Assembly: GCF_037102585.1 (NCBI RefSeq)
Contig: NW_027043819.1
Span: forward strand, 2,232,001 to 2,296,000
DNA length: 64,000 nucleotides
Origin: Saccharomycopsis crataegensis
Taxonomy: Eukaryota > Ascomycota > Saccharomycetes > Ascoideales > Saccharomycopsidaceae
Reading direction: 5' to 3'
The notes beneath the pieces are model-generated. The model made no database searches, was not told where the DNA came from, and worked only from the letters and a program-made list of their open reading frames with translations. How positions within the stretch are numbered: the first letter of the stretch is position 1; each line of letters starts with the position of its first letter. This document shows, one piece after another, positions 10,275 through 22,463 of this stretch. A program made the translations under genes and the position numbers.

Positions 10275-10289
10275 TTGCCCTTAGGGCAA
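10275..10289. promoter_or_regulatory. RPL40: Palindromic Tbf1-like site
   Basis: TTGCCCTTAGGGCAA is a perfect inverted repeat (7-bp arms, 1-base centre) carrying TTAGGG, the core bound by the Myb-type factor Tbf1, a regulator of ribosomal protein genes in Candida-type yeasts. It lies about 240 bp before the RPL40 ATG. Confidence 0.55.
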
Positions 10290-10318
10290 TTATGTAATTA
10301 GTATCATGTGCTTCTTAC

Positions 10319-10336
10319 TAGGGCTCCCTTAAGCCC
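10319..10336. promoter_or_regulatory. RPL40: Second Tbf1-like inverted repeat
   Basis: TAGGGCT, six bases, then AGCCC forms an inverted TAGGGCT/AGCCC pair resembling the palindromic ribosomal-gene box of Candida-type yeasts. A further AAGCCCTG half-site follows near 10366-10373. Confidence 0.5.
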
Positions 10337-10338
10337 GT

Positions 10339-10360
10339 CACTTACCTTATCGGGTAAGTG
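10339..10360. promoter_or_regulatory. RPL40: 8-bp inverted repeat in RPL40 promoter
   Basis: CACTTACC and GGTAAGTG form perfect 8-bp arms around a 6-base centre. It directly follows the Tbf1-like pair. Its binding factor is unknown. Confidence 0.4.
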
Positions 10361-10528
10361 TTATGAAGCCCTGTTAAAAATGGCGAAAAAGGTTTGATAA
10401 TATCAAGAACAATGCACCGGGTGACCTTTTTTTTTTAATGATGGAAGAAACTTTTCATATTTTTCTATCTTCTCTCTCCAAGTCATAGAATCTCTGTGTT
10501 AAAACAACGTCAGTATAAGACTTTAAAG

Positions 10529-11442
<914 letters not shown>

Positions 11443-11882
11443 ATGTGGTTTATTATCTTGTTGTATACTTCACTTAATTTTCTTTGAATAAAGATGATGT
11501 TTTCTAAAAAGACTTGTTTTATTTCCAGTAAGCACCCTTGATAAGTATTTATCCATTTCCTCACTAGTTTAAATTGATGGTAATTCGACTCTAACCGCAA
11601 TTTAAAATACACGCTACAATAATAAGATCCATTATCAGATAAATAGATTGTGAACTATTTTAATTTTTTCAAAAGTCAAACTCCCTAAAAATTTCCATTT
11701 GATTAATTTGAACATCCATAAAACCCCAAAAACAAACCAAAAAAAAAAAAAAAAAAGAACAAAGATTATCAGAATTTCAAAAACAAAAATAAAATAAAAT
11801 AAAAAGAAACGGGAAAAAGAAAATACACATAAAGGATCTATCAGAATCTTTATCATACTATGATCCCCCGTTCCCAAGATTT
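11443..11882. other. Convergent 3' spacer RPL40/ATG32
   Basis: 440 bp between two converging genes. An A-rich stretch of about 100 bases (11740-11830) contains a long A run near 11740-11757. No coding or structural feature is seen. Confidence 0.6.
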
Positions 11883-14033
11883 CTAGCTGACAAACAAAAA
11901 TCCACAACCAAATAAACCCTTAAAGAAGTAAACAGAATTAAAAATAACAATCTTTGTATCATAAATCATTCGCTTCGTAGAATCGATTAAGGCATCAACA
12001 ACCATGGAAGTAGATAATGAATAACTTTGTCCAAATGATTCCTCGCCACTAACAATTAAACTTCTGTCACTGTAACTGGAGCTTTCATTATAGACCAATC
12101 TTTGGAAATTGGTATGTTTTAGGAATCTTCTCCATGCTGATTTTTCGATTACCTCTTCAGAAGTCACTACTGACGGTAATAGGTTTTTGTCATTATCAGC
12201 CCGAAGCTTATTATAATATACAATCACGGTGGCCAACGAAACAATCCCAAGTCCGACTCCGATGGTGAAAGAATTGAATATATAGCTCTTCTTTTCGTTG
12301 AGTTTCAATGGGTCTGAATTATTGATTTTGCTGTAAGATAGTCTCTTTCTGTCAAGCCTCTTCTTTCTACTTTTAGAAAATGAAAAAGAGTTACTGTTAG
12401 ACATCCTGCGTTTCTTGTCAACACCTGGTGTCGCATTATCAATAACAGATGCCCTGTTGTGATGGCGGGTCCCAGCTTTCTTATTGTGCTCCGACTCTGA
12501 CAGTATCGTATTCTGGATAATCGTGGTTGTCCAAATTGAAGCATTGCTCTGGATCATTTCTTCATTTTCTTCTTGATCATCATCTTCCTCCAACTGATTT
12601 CCGCGTTTGTCCACAAAATACGAGCTAATGATTTGATGTAAGTTCTGGAAAGTTAATGGTTCTGATTCATCAACTCTAATTGGGGAATTAAAAAGTCGAA
12701 TTCCATTATTAAGCAACAAGGTGGTTAAAGCAGATTCACTAACATCAAACTTTTCATTAACAACATACATATTTTCATCGTAGTCAGATTCGCCATCACT
12801 AATTCCCCCAGCAACAATTCTACTTCTTCCTTTAGTTTTCTTCTTATTCTTCTTCTTCACAGGAGTTTCATAAATAAGTGGCAAAACAGGTTTCCTATAC
12901 CTGGCCAAAATATTAAATAAATCTTTAGAGTATAAACCATTTGCCGAATCAAAGACCAACACAACAACATTCACTTTGCTGTTGAGATTTGTGAACAAGT
13001 ATTGGAAGGAAAAAGTTGTCTCGTTGAAACCTGATTCTAGAAGCTGTTTTCCGTTGCAAATATTCAATTCTTTTTTCAACGTGCTCAAGCCACTACCGAT
13101 AACACAAAGACGAAGATTATTTGCACTTGATACCTTTGAGGCAACCATCATCTTGGGCATAATGAGCGAAGGTGATAGCACGCCTGACGTCGTGCTGCCA
13201 TTATTTCTTGTCAAAAGCGGGTTGTCATTATTTTTGATTAGGGCATTCACATCAATTTCGAAAGTCCCAGACTCATCAGAATCATAATCCTTATCAATTA
13301 ATTGATCTGCACTCAATGTGTCAGCAATGTTGGTAGTATGATTTAATAGAGCGGAAAGTTTGCCGTTAACCTGTTTTGATTCAGTATCAAGAAAACGTTC
13401 CAGTTTTTTATTCTCAATATCAGTCACCCCATCTTCACCATCAGAGGATAAAGACAATATAGAATTGATATGGCTGTTTGTGTCATTACTGTATTGTCGA
13501 TTAGGTGACATCTGCACTGATCCACTTATCGATTGCCATGAAGTGATAGAGAAGGGGGCTGGATCTTCGCCCAGTTCAGAAGCTGGAGTAGTATATTGCT
13601 TTCCTTCGTGAGATTCATTATCAATGATTTTTCTACCGCTCTCAGCAATACTTGATAAAGCAATATTGTTGAGCTCAGAGTTTTCCAAAGTCTGAAACAC
13701 TGAAGTATGAGAAGATAACATTCTGTTGGAATATTCAGTGCACTCTGTAGGAGACATTGTCCTATGCTCATTCCTTATTGTCTTCGCTCGAGGTTGTAGT
13801 TCGATTTTCTTGTGTAACAGTTTCAAATCTCTGTCTTTGCTCATGATTGCGTTGATTGGCTTGCTTTTAAGGTTGTCAGGAAGAGGCAGAGCACAGGAAG
13901 AGCATGTAGGGAAAGGGCTAGATATTCTATTGGGTTCAGAACTATTTTTTAAAGCTAAGGATGAGGACGATGACGAGTCAGTGGCGGCAGTACTTATTTT
14001 ATTTTTTGCATTTATGCTGTTAAAATCCATCAT
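11883..14033 (-). CDS. ATG32: Atg32-type mitophagy receptor
   Basis: Single-pass outer mitochondrial membrane receptor that recruits Atg8 and Atg11 to mark mitochondria for selective autophagy. The 716-residue product shows the receptor signatures in order: an Atg8-interacting motif SWQSI (W166), an acidic Ser cluster ILSLSSDGEDG (about 192-202) that matches the CK2-phosphorylated Atg11 site, the conserved segment MPKMMVA...LRLCVIGSGLSTLKKEL, RKPVLPLIYE, a Lys/Arg-rich stretch, and one membrane segment at about 584-607 followed by a C-terminal intermembrane-space tail. It is longer than S. cerevisiae Atg32 (529 residues) because of low-complexity N-terminal and linker sequence. I chose the ATG at 14033; an upstream TTG in frame is not needed. 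Overall similarity is low, as is normal for this fast-evolving family, but motif order is convincing. Confidence 0.85.
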   Translation of the reverse strand: MMDFNSINAKNKISTAATDSSSSSSLALKNSSEPNRISSPFPTCSSCALPLPDNLKSKPINAIMSKDRDLKLLHKKIELQPRAKTIRNEHRTMSPTECTEYSNRMLSSHTSVFQTLENSELNNIALSSIAESGRKIIDNESHEGKQYTTPASELGEDPAPFSITSWQSISGSVQMSPNRQYSNDTNSHINSILSLSSDGEDGVTDIENKKLERFLDTESKQVNGKLSALLNHTTNIADTLSADQLIDKDYDSDESGTFEIDVNALIKNNDNPLLTRNNGSTTSGVLSPSLIMPKMMVASKVSSANNLRLCVIGSGLSTLKKELNICNGKQLLESGFNETTFSFQYLFTNLNSKVNVVVLVFDSANGLYSKDLFNILARYRKPVLPLIYETPVKKKNKKKTKGRSRIVAGGISDGESDYDENMYVVNEKFDVSESALTTLLLNNGIRLFNSPIRVDESEPLTFQNLHQIISSYFVDKRGNQLEEDDDQEENEEMIQSNASIWTTTIIQNTILSESEHNKKAGTRHHNRASVIDNATPGVDKKRRMSNSNSFSFSKSRKKRLDRKRLSYSKINNSDPLKLNEKKSYIFNSFTIGVGLGIVSLATVIVYYNKLRADNDKNLLPSVVTSEEVIEKSAWRRFLKHTNFQRLVYNESSSYSDRSLIVSGEESFGQSYSLSTSMVVDALIDSTKRMIYDTKIVIFNSVYFFKGLFGCGFLFVS

Positions 14034-14568
14034 CCTCAAAAATAAAAAACACGCACAAATTAAATTGAGAAGTTGATGAGGTCCAGATGCCTTAAAACTG
14101 TATTTGAGTATCTGGTGAAGTACTGATGGAGCGCTTTGAATAGGCTGATTATATATAGGAAGGTAGAATCAAGTAACGGTGGAAACAAGCAAATAAAATG
14201 AAAACAGAGGAACTATTTAAGATGATATGATGAGTAACTTAGTGTAGCGATATTTCTTTATCTGCCTGTGATTCCCTTTATTGCCACTATTTATCTATGA
14301 TTGCATCACATCGCATCTCATCGCACTCTCCTCCCATCCAAACACCACAGGGACATGAGCCCAGAAGCTACATCACAACACACGCTTTCTATTATAAAAC
14401 CAGGTATTCGACACATTAATAAATTAATAATACAAGATATCATCACAAGTGAAAGAGTAAATAGGAAGAGGGAGACAAAAAGAAAAAAAAAGAAGGTGCC
14501 TATAGATATTAGGGTGAACAAAAGTAAAAAATAAAAAAAAAAAAAAACATGAATACAATATTCAGGAT
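14034..14568. other. ATG32 promoter and MLP1 3' flank
   Basis: A 535-bp spacer between two minus-strand genes. AT-rich, with poly-A tracts at 14480-14550 next to the MLP1 stop. No gene or motif is assigned. Confidence 0.5.
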
Positions 14569-17500
14569 TCACTCTGTTTTTGGCTTCTTCTCTTCATTGA
14601 ACATTTCCACAGTTTCTTCGGCTGCCCTTTTCTTGTCATTTAATTGACTAGATACAATACTTGGTAATGATGCCTGAATGGTATTGTTAGAAGCATTAGT
14701 ATTGTCAATATTAATTTTAGAAACAGCGGGCTTCAAGGGGGATTTAGTTGGGATAGATGGCAAATCGATAGGAGGCCTACTAGTATTCTTGGTCAAAGAT
14801 TCAATATTATTTGGTGATGGATTTTTAGGCCTTACCTCCTTTAGTGGGCTAACATCAATATTGTTGGGATCACCTCCACTTGTATACTTTTTAAGGGTTT
14901 CTTCCATCTTCTTAAGCTTAGTTTCCATCATTCTCGTCTTGATAGCAGCAGATTTTTGGCCCAAATCAAACTTTTTACTCAATTCAATTTGATGCTTGTT
15001 GTTTATTTCATTGATTTCTTCCTTCTTTTTTTGTTCGAAGAATTCTTTCATCTTCTTTAATTCTTCCGGAGTAGCCTGAGATTTATTTGTGTTTGCTTCT
15101 TTCAATTTTTTTTGATACTCATTAGTAATCGTTGCCACATCGTCATTGTGCTTCTTTTCCAAATCCTTAATTTTCTTGTCAAATGATTCCCTCATTTGTT
15201 TCTCAAGTAAAAGCTTAGCTTCAGAGTGCTTCCGCTTGAATTCCTCCACCTTAGCGTTAACTTGTTTTTCAACAACTTCCTTGGTTGGACGCTCAATTCT
15301 ATCACGTAACTCATCTTTTGCTGTTTCGATTCGTTGCATGATTATCGGTTCTTGTTCTTGAATCCATATCTTTTTCGCTTGTTCGATATCAAGGCTTCCA
15401 CCATCAATTTTGGTTTCAGATGACTTTAGTCTATCAAGTTCTTCTCTTAATTTTGCAATCTCCTCAATTTTACTCTTAGTTAAATTGACAGTAAGCTCTT
15501 GCTTTTCTTTTTCAAAAGCATCTTGCATCCTCTTCAATTCCTCACTTTTATCAACGGAAATTGGAATGTCAACGCCAGCTGATCCTTCTTTCATTTTAGT
15601 AAACAAACTCTCGATTTTTGCCTCTTTAGCTTTTATATCCTCTTGTAATCTAGCCAAAACTTCGGCGTGGTATTTTTCCATTCGAGACTTTTCGTTTCTC
15701 AAATCATTGATAACTTTGTCAAATTCAATATTTTCAGCATTTAAGCTATTAACTGAGGCCTTTGAAAATTCTAGCTCTTTAGTCAAGTCCGTGATCTTGA
15801 CATTTAAGCCACCGATTGTGCTCTTTGACAATTCCAATTCTTTACCCATTTCAGTTACTTTAAGGCTCAATTCTCTCATTGCCTTATTATTACTGGTTGA
15901 TCTGTTATTACTGTTCGTAGCACGGTCAATCAACTCTTTCTTTTGCTTTTCAAGGGTAGCAATCTTAGCATTTAGTTCGTTAACCTTCATACTAAATTCG
16001 GTGGCCTTATTTTTCAAATCACTCTCCAAATTCTCATTAGAAGCCTTCAAATCCTTAATTTCCTGATATCTTGCTTTAAGAGCAGTGTTGAATTTATTTC
16101 TTAATGAAACCTTGGAGTCGTTTGCCTTTTCCATTTCACCTTTCAAGTTTTCATTTTCTTTTTTTAAAGTTTCGTATTCATTTGGATCAATCCTATCAAA
16201 TTTGCTCAAAATTCCATCTAATCTCAATTTCCATTCGGCACATTCTTTACTTAGCGATTGAATTTCTTGATCTTTCATTGCAGCTTCATTTTTCAATCTA
16301 ACAAGAGCATCACTCATTGGCACCTTCTCAGCCGTCAATAAGTTCTTGGTGTTTTCTAATTCACTGATTTGACTATCCTTCATAGAGATTTCATTTCTCA
16401 AAACTGAATTACTCTCACGCAAGATGTTTAAATCATTCAACTTCTTAGACAATTCGGCGTTTTCCTTTTTGATAGTGTCCACATTATTGTTGGATACTGT
16501 CAAATTGTTCAATTCCAATTTCAATGCCTCCAACTGATCTTTGGATTTATTCAACTCTATGATAACTCTATCATTTTCTTGATTTTTAGATTCCAATTCA
16601 AGAGATAGCAAATCCCTTTCCTTTCTGAGGAAGGCAATAATTTTCTGGAATTCGCCAGCGCCATCATCATCAATTATATCATCACTATTTAAAGCAATTT
16701 TCTCCTTCGTAGTATTTTCCAATTGGTTATGCAAAAATTTGTTTTGATCAATGTACTCTTCTACTTTAACATTCAATAAAGCAATTTGTTCATTCAAATC
16801 ATTCTTTTGAGCTTCCCAACTAATTTTGCTGTCACTAAAAGACTTATTAATAGCTGACATTTTCATGTCAAGCTGCTTGACGTTAACTGCAAAGGCTTCG
16901 TTTTCTTTCTTCAACTGTTGGTTTATTCTGATAGTTTCTGCATGTTTGGTTAACTCGTTTTGATAGTTTGCCTTTTGCTCATTTTCCAACTTAACATGTC
17001 TACACAAGTCTTTCTTAACTTCATCAATTTTAACATCAAATTCACTCTTGATTTTATCTGTGGTTTTAACTTTAGATTCCAAAGTTGATATGATGTGTTT
17101 CAATTGTGTTTGAGAATTTTCGTAATCTTTCAACTTGCTTTCCAAAACACTCTTCTCACCATTTAATTTTTCGATTTGTTGACCCAACTCCTCAATATTA
17201 GTTTTGTAATCACTAACAGCTGCCTCAGATTGCTTCTTGTAGTCTGCAAAAGTTTGATTCAAGCTAGCAAGGGACTTTTCAGCAGCATTTGCAATAGTCT
17301 TGAAATGCTCAATATCATTATTAGCACTCAAGAAATCTTCCTTGGCATCAGCCAATTCTTTTTGCAATTCATTGATCTGTTCCTTCAAATTATCTTCTTC
17401 AGATATATCTTCCTTATCTTGTCCAACAACACGAGATTTAGAAATAGTATCGATGTACGTCTTTGATGAGATAATTTGCTTCTCCAATAAGTCGACCTTG

Positions 17501-20382
17501 TTCTTGTAGACTTCCGATTCAGCATCCTTAACATTCAATGAATCCTTGGTTTTAAATAATTGCGCATTCAAACTATCAATCCTTTCTTGGTATGATTTAG
17601 TCTCCTTGCGTTGGTTCAACTCACTGTGTTTGATTTGTTCTTCAAGTTTACCAATCTTATCAATATTTGTTTGTAACTGTTCTTCATACTTTCTAACCTG
17701 TTCTAACAATCTTTCATTGGTTATCTTGAAATCAGTTTCTCTGCCGAGATTAATTTGCTGCAATTTTTCAATGAACTTGTTCAAATTCTGCTTCTCCAAT
17801 TTCATTTCTTCACTCTCTTTGACAACTCTATCCTTGACAGACTCAATCAACAATTTCTCAGTAGTCAAGTTACGAACCTCATTCTTTGAGATGTCCAATT
17901 CTGCTCTAACAGCAAATAAATCATTTGCAAATTGTGAAGTTCTGGAATCCTGTTTATTCAAAGTATCAGTCAATTGTTTGTTCAAATTTTTCAATTTTTC
18001 AACCTCTTGAGATTTGTACTCGAGATCATCAGAGACATTTTTGTAACGGTATTGTAAAATAGTTTCTGATGACTTCAACTGAGATACTTCAACCAACAAT
18101 GCGTATTTCTCTGATCTAAAGTTTTCAATCTTGAGGTTTAGGTCTTCAATGATTTTCTTAGTTTCTGTCTTGACGGTAATCAATTCATTCTCCAATGATT
18201 GATTCTCCTTTTCGAGTCTTTTGTTAGTTTGAATCAATTCAGAATCATTATTTATGACTGCGTGGTTTATTTCACCATTTTCTAACAATAGAGCACTACT
18301 ATTTGGCTGTTTATCGGCTACCATATTCTTATAAAGATTCTTTTCATGTTCAGAGGAACTCAATCTTAATTCTAATAAATTAACATCTTCCTGAAGAGTC
18401 TTAATAGCTTCTTTGGCCTCTTCAATAGTGGAACTCTCAACTTCTGTCAAATGTCTTTGCTTTTGTAATTCTTCAGATTCCAACTTGCTGCCCAAAGTTC
18501 TAACAACATTGATCAATTCAGTATTTTTGATTTGTAGTTCATGGATATTTTTGAAAGTTATTAATCTCGAAGAAATCAACTGGTCTGTATCTGATTCTAT
18601 CATTGAGCCAGTACTCTGTTGAACTTCATGTTGAATTTGCTGAAGGTACTTTTCAGATACACGATTATCATTCAAGATTCTTTCAACTTCAGCTCTCTCA
18701 TAATCTGTGAGCGGTTCAGCAACGTTATCATTTGCCAAGGTTAATTGAATAAGCAAATATTGGACTTGTTTAGATAAATCAAATTTAATTTTCAACAATG
18801 ATGAGATCGTCAAGTTCAATTTATTCTTTTCTTGCTGAAGGTTTTCAACTTTCTTATTTAATTGTTTTCTGTTATAAGATTCATCTTCCAAGATTCTCGA
18901 CACAGAAACCAATTCATTTTCTAAAAATCTATTCTTGTTCTTGGTAGCCTCAACTAATGGGATTTTCTGCTCTAATTCAACGACAAAATTGTCAATTTGT
19001 TGTTGCATCATTTCTTTCAACCTTCTTTCAGCAACTAACTTCTTCTTAAGAAGAGAATACTCGGAATATAATTCAGATAATGATAACCCTTTTACTTTCG
19101 TAGCCAATTGTTTTGCGGAAAGGTTGAGGCTAAGAGAGTGGCCGTCTGCGTCAGCATTACCATCATTAGTCAATTCATCCAAAGTATTTTCAAGTTCATG
19201 AATCTTTGATTCTTTGACGTCAAGGAGTTTAGTTTGTGACTTAAGCTTCTCTTGAAGACTAGACACCTTTTGCGCTAGCAATGTTGATTCTTTCTCGTGT
19301 TCCTCATTTAAGCCTTCAATTCTTTCTTTAAGCGCCTCGTTTGAGTTCTTTAGCAACTCGATCAATTTGTCCTTAGAATTTATTTCATTAAAAAAGTTCT
19401 CTGAATCGATGTTCATTTGATTATTAACCTCATCAAACTTGAACACTGCTTGTTCATACTTCTTTTGTATTGAGGAGTTATTTTCCTTAAGTGACTCCAA
19501 ATGAGATTTCAACAAATCAATTTCACTCTTTGTTTCATCATACTTTGACTGGTACTTCACAATTTGGGCCAGAGAACTAGATTTGTGTTTTCTCAATTCT
19601 TGAATCCTTCCTTCCAATTCACTTTTGTACCATTCCAAATTCTTTTCCAATAACACTGATTTGTTGACAGCTTCCTCACTTTTCAAAACCAAATTGCCGT
19701 TCTCAATCTTCAAGTTTTGAATTGTATTTTCATTAGAAATCAATTGTGATCTTAGCTGAACGTTGGTTTCCCTCAACTCATTAATATCCGACTTTAATAA
19801 AGAATTGTCTTCGTTGATTTTAGTTAGAATATGCAACTTCGCCTTCGATGATTCAGTATTATTATTTATTGAGGAGTTCAAACTGGAAACATCATTTTTC
19901 AACTTGGATATTTCAAAGTTTAAATCAATGACTTTTTTATTCAATTGATTATTTGAGTTATCCAAGTCATTATTGTCATTTTTCAATTTATCATTAAGAG
20001 AAGCCAAATCATTGTTGTTGTTGACCAAGTTCTCAATCTTCTTTTGAAAACCCCTTCCCGATTGATTACATTGAGCACTTAAAAGAGTTTTCTCAGACTG
20101 TAATGTTTCAAATGTTACAAGTTTCAAAGAAAGCGCGTCCACAATTTTTTTATCTAATTTGGATACTTCTTCAATCGGTAAGTCTAAGAATGACGATATT
20201 TGCTGCACTGTTATTGAAAGTGGCATAACTTCTACTTCCTCAGAAGTATTATCAATATCAACAGAAACATCATGATTGATGGAAATTTCTTTCATTTCAC
20301 TGTTGGCAAGAGAAGACACATGCAACCCTTCTTGCACTTCCTCTTCCTCTTGTTGTTGCTCTACTTCTGGTTGTGGTTGTGG

Positions 20383-20417
<35 letters not shown>

Positions 20418-20580
20418 GCTCTTCTTCTTGTTTTTGTTGTGGTTGTTGTTGTTGCTGCTGCTGGATTTGGCTGTCAGATTGTTCAGTATTTATCTGACCA
20501 GCCTCGCTGATCAATGCCAGTTCAGGTTGAGCAGTTGCTTCAGACAGAAGCTCCTTGTTTTGATTCTGGTCTTCAGACAT
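14569..20580 (-). CDS. MLP1: Mlp1/TPR nuclear-basket coiled-coil protein
   Basis: Large filament protein of the nuclear pore basket (Mlp1/Mlp2 in yeast, Tpr in animals), involved in mRNA quality control, telomere and spindle-checkpoint tethering. At 2003 residues it is close to the family length (1875 in S. cerevisiae Mlp1). Nearly the whole chain from about residue 130 to 1850 is heptad-rich coiled coil. The best conserved block, YSLLKKKLVAERRLKEMMQQ...DNFVVELEQKIPLVEATK and LSKQVQYLLIQLT, matches Mlp1. The N-terminus carries a Gln-rich tract (about residues 38-80) with interrupted glutamine runs, which is unusual. The C-terminal tail is basic and Pro/Ser/Asn-rich and ends EEKKPKTE. Only one Mlp gene is seen here; a second copy elsewhere cannot be excluded. 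Confidence 0.9.
20365..20466. repeat. MLP1: Polyglutamine-coding CAA/CAG repeat in MLP1
   Basis: On the minus strand this tract codes two glutamine-rich blocks in the MLP1 N-terminus, separated by Glu/Pro/Lys. It is mostly CAA with CAG at one end, so length variation between strains is likely. Confidence 0.8.
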
Positions 20581-20938
20581 TTACAAAGGGTGTTTGACAA
20601 TACTTTTCAACTTGATGTGAACTTGTTGTATCAGATTTTGTTATTTTCACTTCGACTATTTTTCTTGAACTTTTTTGTTGACCCGCCCTGAAAAGTAGTA
20701 GCGGGTCCAACACCCCTATTAGCAAAGTACTCTTGAAATTTTTGGTTGTGACTCGAAATATTTGCAGTTGAAATCAGTCCTCTAGATAGCAACTGCTGAC
20801 TACTATTTAAGAAGATATTATTCACAATACTCCCTTCCAATCATCTCACCGAAAGTTAATCGGAAAAGCAATAGAATTCTAGTATTATTGGGTCTCACTG
20901 TAGAACCACACGCATCATCTAGTCTCGACTTCGTCAGA
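20581..20938. promoter_or_regulatory. Divergent MLP1/BNA5 promoter
   Basis: 358 bp between two head-to-head ATG codons. An in-frame non-ATG extension of BNA5 runs back to about 20888 but has no family support. No motif is assigned with confidence. Confidence 0.45.
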
Positions 20939-22363
20939 ATGACTTCAATAAGCCAAACAGCCAAAGAACTTGACGCCAAGTATCCAACTCATAGATCTGA
21001 GTTCAATATTCCGACATTCAAGTCTTTGGGGATCAAAAACTCTAAGTTTGAACCAGCCACTGAATCAACATACTTTTGTGGAAATTCTCTTGGTTTAATG
21101 CCAAAGCAAACAAGAAAATATCTCAATGATGAATTGGATAATTGGTCCGGAAAAGCAGTTGAGGCTCATTTCGACCACCCTAAGACTTGTTGGATGAATA
21201 TTGATTTTCCTGTTGTTCCATTGTTGGCCCCGTTGGTTGGGGGAAAGGAAACCGAAGTTGGTGTGATGAGCACTTTGACCAGCAACTTGAATACTCTCTT
21301 GGCCGTCTTTTATAAACCTAATGGGAAGAGATCAAAAATATTATTCGAAAAGGGTGCTTTTCCTTCCGATTATTATGCCTTTTTGAATCAAATTAAGTTA
21401 CATGAAAAAGACATTAGTGGTGGCATGAGGGAATTCAAACCAGAAGATCATTTACTTCAACTAGAACCGGAAAAAAATAGCTATTATTTGAAGACTTCCG
21501 ATATATTGAAAGCTATTGAACAACATCACGATGAAATTGCGTTAGTTTGTTTACCTGGTATTCAATACTACAGCGGTCAATTATTTGAAATCAAACTAAT
21601 CACCAATGCAGCTAAAAAGTATGGGCTCACTGTCGGTTGGGATCTTGCCCATGTCGTTGGCAATGTGCCATTGGAATTACATGATTGGGGAGTTGATTTT
21701 GCTTGCTGGTGCTCTTACAAGTACTTGAACTCGGGTCCAGGTGGTATTGGTGGTTATTTTATCCATGAACAGTATAGCACTAATACGACCCTTCCAAGAT
21801 TAGCCGGTTGGTGGGGAAATAATGAAACAGAGCGTTTCCAAATGAAGGAAGTTTTCAACCCAATCAATACTGCTCTTGGTTTTAGACAAAGCAATCCATC
21901 TGTCATAGATGTTGTTGCTTTACACTCCTCGCTTGATGTATTCAAATCTGTCTCTCCTACTGGTGATATGAGCGAATCTAGAAGTATTTTGCGCGAAAAA
22001 TCTATTGAATTAACTAAGTTTTTGGAGAAAATTTTAACCAGTTCCAAGTATTATTTGAAACCCGAAGATACTTTCCCAAATACAGAAATTACCAAGCCGT
22101 TATTTACAATCATCACTCCAAATGATCCAACCCAACGTGGAGCCCAGTTATCATTGTTGTTTTTCCCATTATCACAGATCAGTGAAAAAAACGTAATGGA
22201 AATGACTTTTGAAAAAATCAGAAGTAGTGGGATCATTGGTGATGAGAGGAGACCAAATGTTATCAGGTTGGCACCAGCTCCACTTTATAACACGTTCCAA
22301 GAAATTGTTTACATTGGTGAAAAGTTGAATGAAGCGTTAGATGAGATTGCCAAATCTTGGTGA
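20939..22363 (+). CDS. BNA5: Kynureninase
   Basis: PLP-dependent L-kynurenine / 3-hydroxykynurenine hydrolase of the de novo NAD pathway from tryptophan, giving 3-hydroxyanthranilate and alanine. The 474-residue product is of typical length. It has the conserved [12 protein letters not shown] start of the fold-type I aminotransferase domain, the PLP-phosphate region, [18 protein letters not shown] with the cofactor-binding Asp, and the Schiff-base lysine Lys261 in [12 protein letters not shown]. The C-terminal part ends in the family motif [16 protein letters not shown]. The start is the ATG at 20939. The gene contains no CTG codon that I could find at a conserved leucine. Confidence 0.96.
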   Translation: MTSISQTAKELDAKYPTHRSEFNIPTFKSLGIKNSKFEPATESTYFCGNSLGLMPKQTRKYLNDELDNWSGKAVEAHFDHPKTCWMNIDFPVVPLLAPLVGGKETEVGVMSTLTSNLNTLLAVFYKPNGKRSKILFEKGAFPSDYYAFLNQIKLHEKDISGGMREFKPEDHLLQLEPEKNSYYLKTSDILKAIEQHHDEIALVCLPGIQYYSGQLFEIKLITNAAKKYGLTVGWDLAHVVGNVPLELHDWGVDFACWCSYKYLNSGPGGIGGYFIHEQYSTNTTLPRLAGWWGNNETERFQMKEVFNPINTALGFRQSNPSVIDVVALHSSLDVFKSVSPTGDMSESRSILREKSIELTKFLEKILTSSKYYLKPEDTFPNTEITKPLFTIITPNDPTQRGAQLSLLFFPLSQISEKNVMEMTFEKIRSSGIIGDERRPNVIRLAPAPLYNTFQEIVYIGEKLNEALDEIAKSW

Positions 22364-22463
22364 TTTATGGGATATGATAATATTAAATTAAAATACACAT
22401 ATACGCATGTACACATATTAATCTACAATAATACTTATAATATTAGACCTTTTTTTGTTTAAA

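Larger units (their letters stand above)
10025..10528. promoter_or_regulatory. RPL40: SIL1 3' flank and RPL40 promoter
   Basis: A 504-bp spacer. The SIL1-proximal part is plain AT-rich 3' sequence. The 10260-10375 part holds a dense set of inverted repeats listed separately, and a short T run follows at about 10428-10436. This is the expected architecture of a ribosomal-protein promoter. Confidence 0.6.

Noticed and set aside
20272-20691. Plus-strand Leu/Cys-rich frames opposite the MLP1 start
   Set aside because: They are antisense readings of the CAA/CAG polyglutamine tract.
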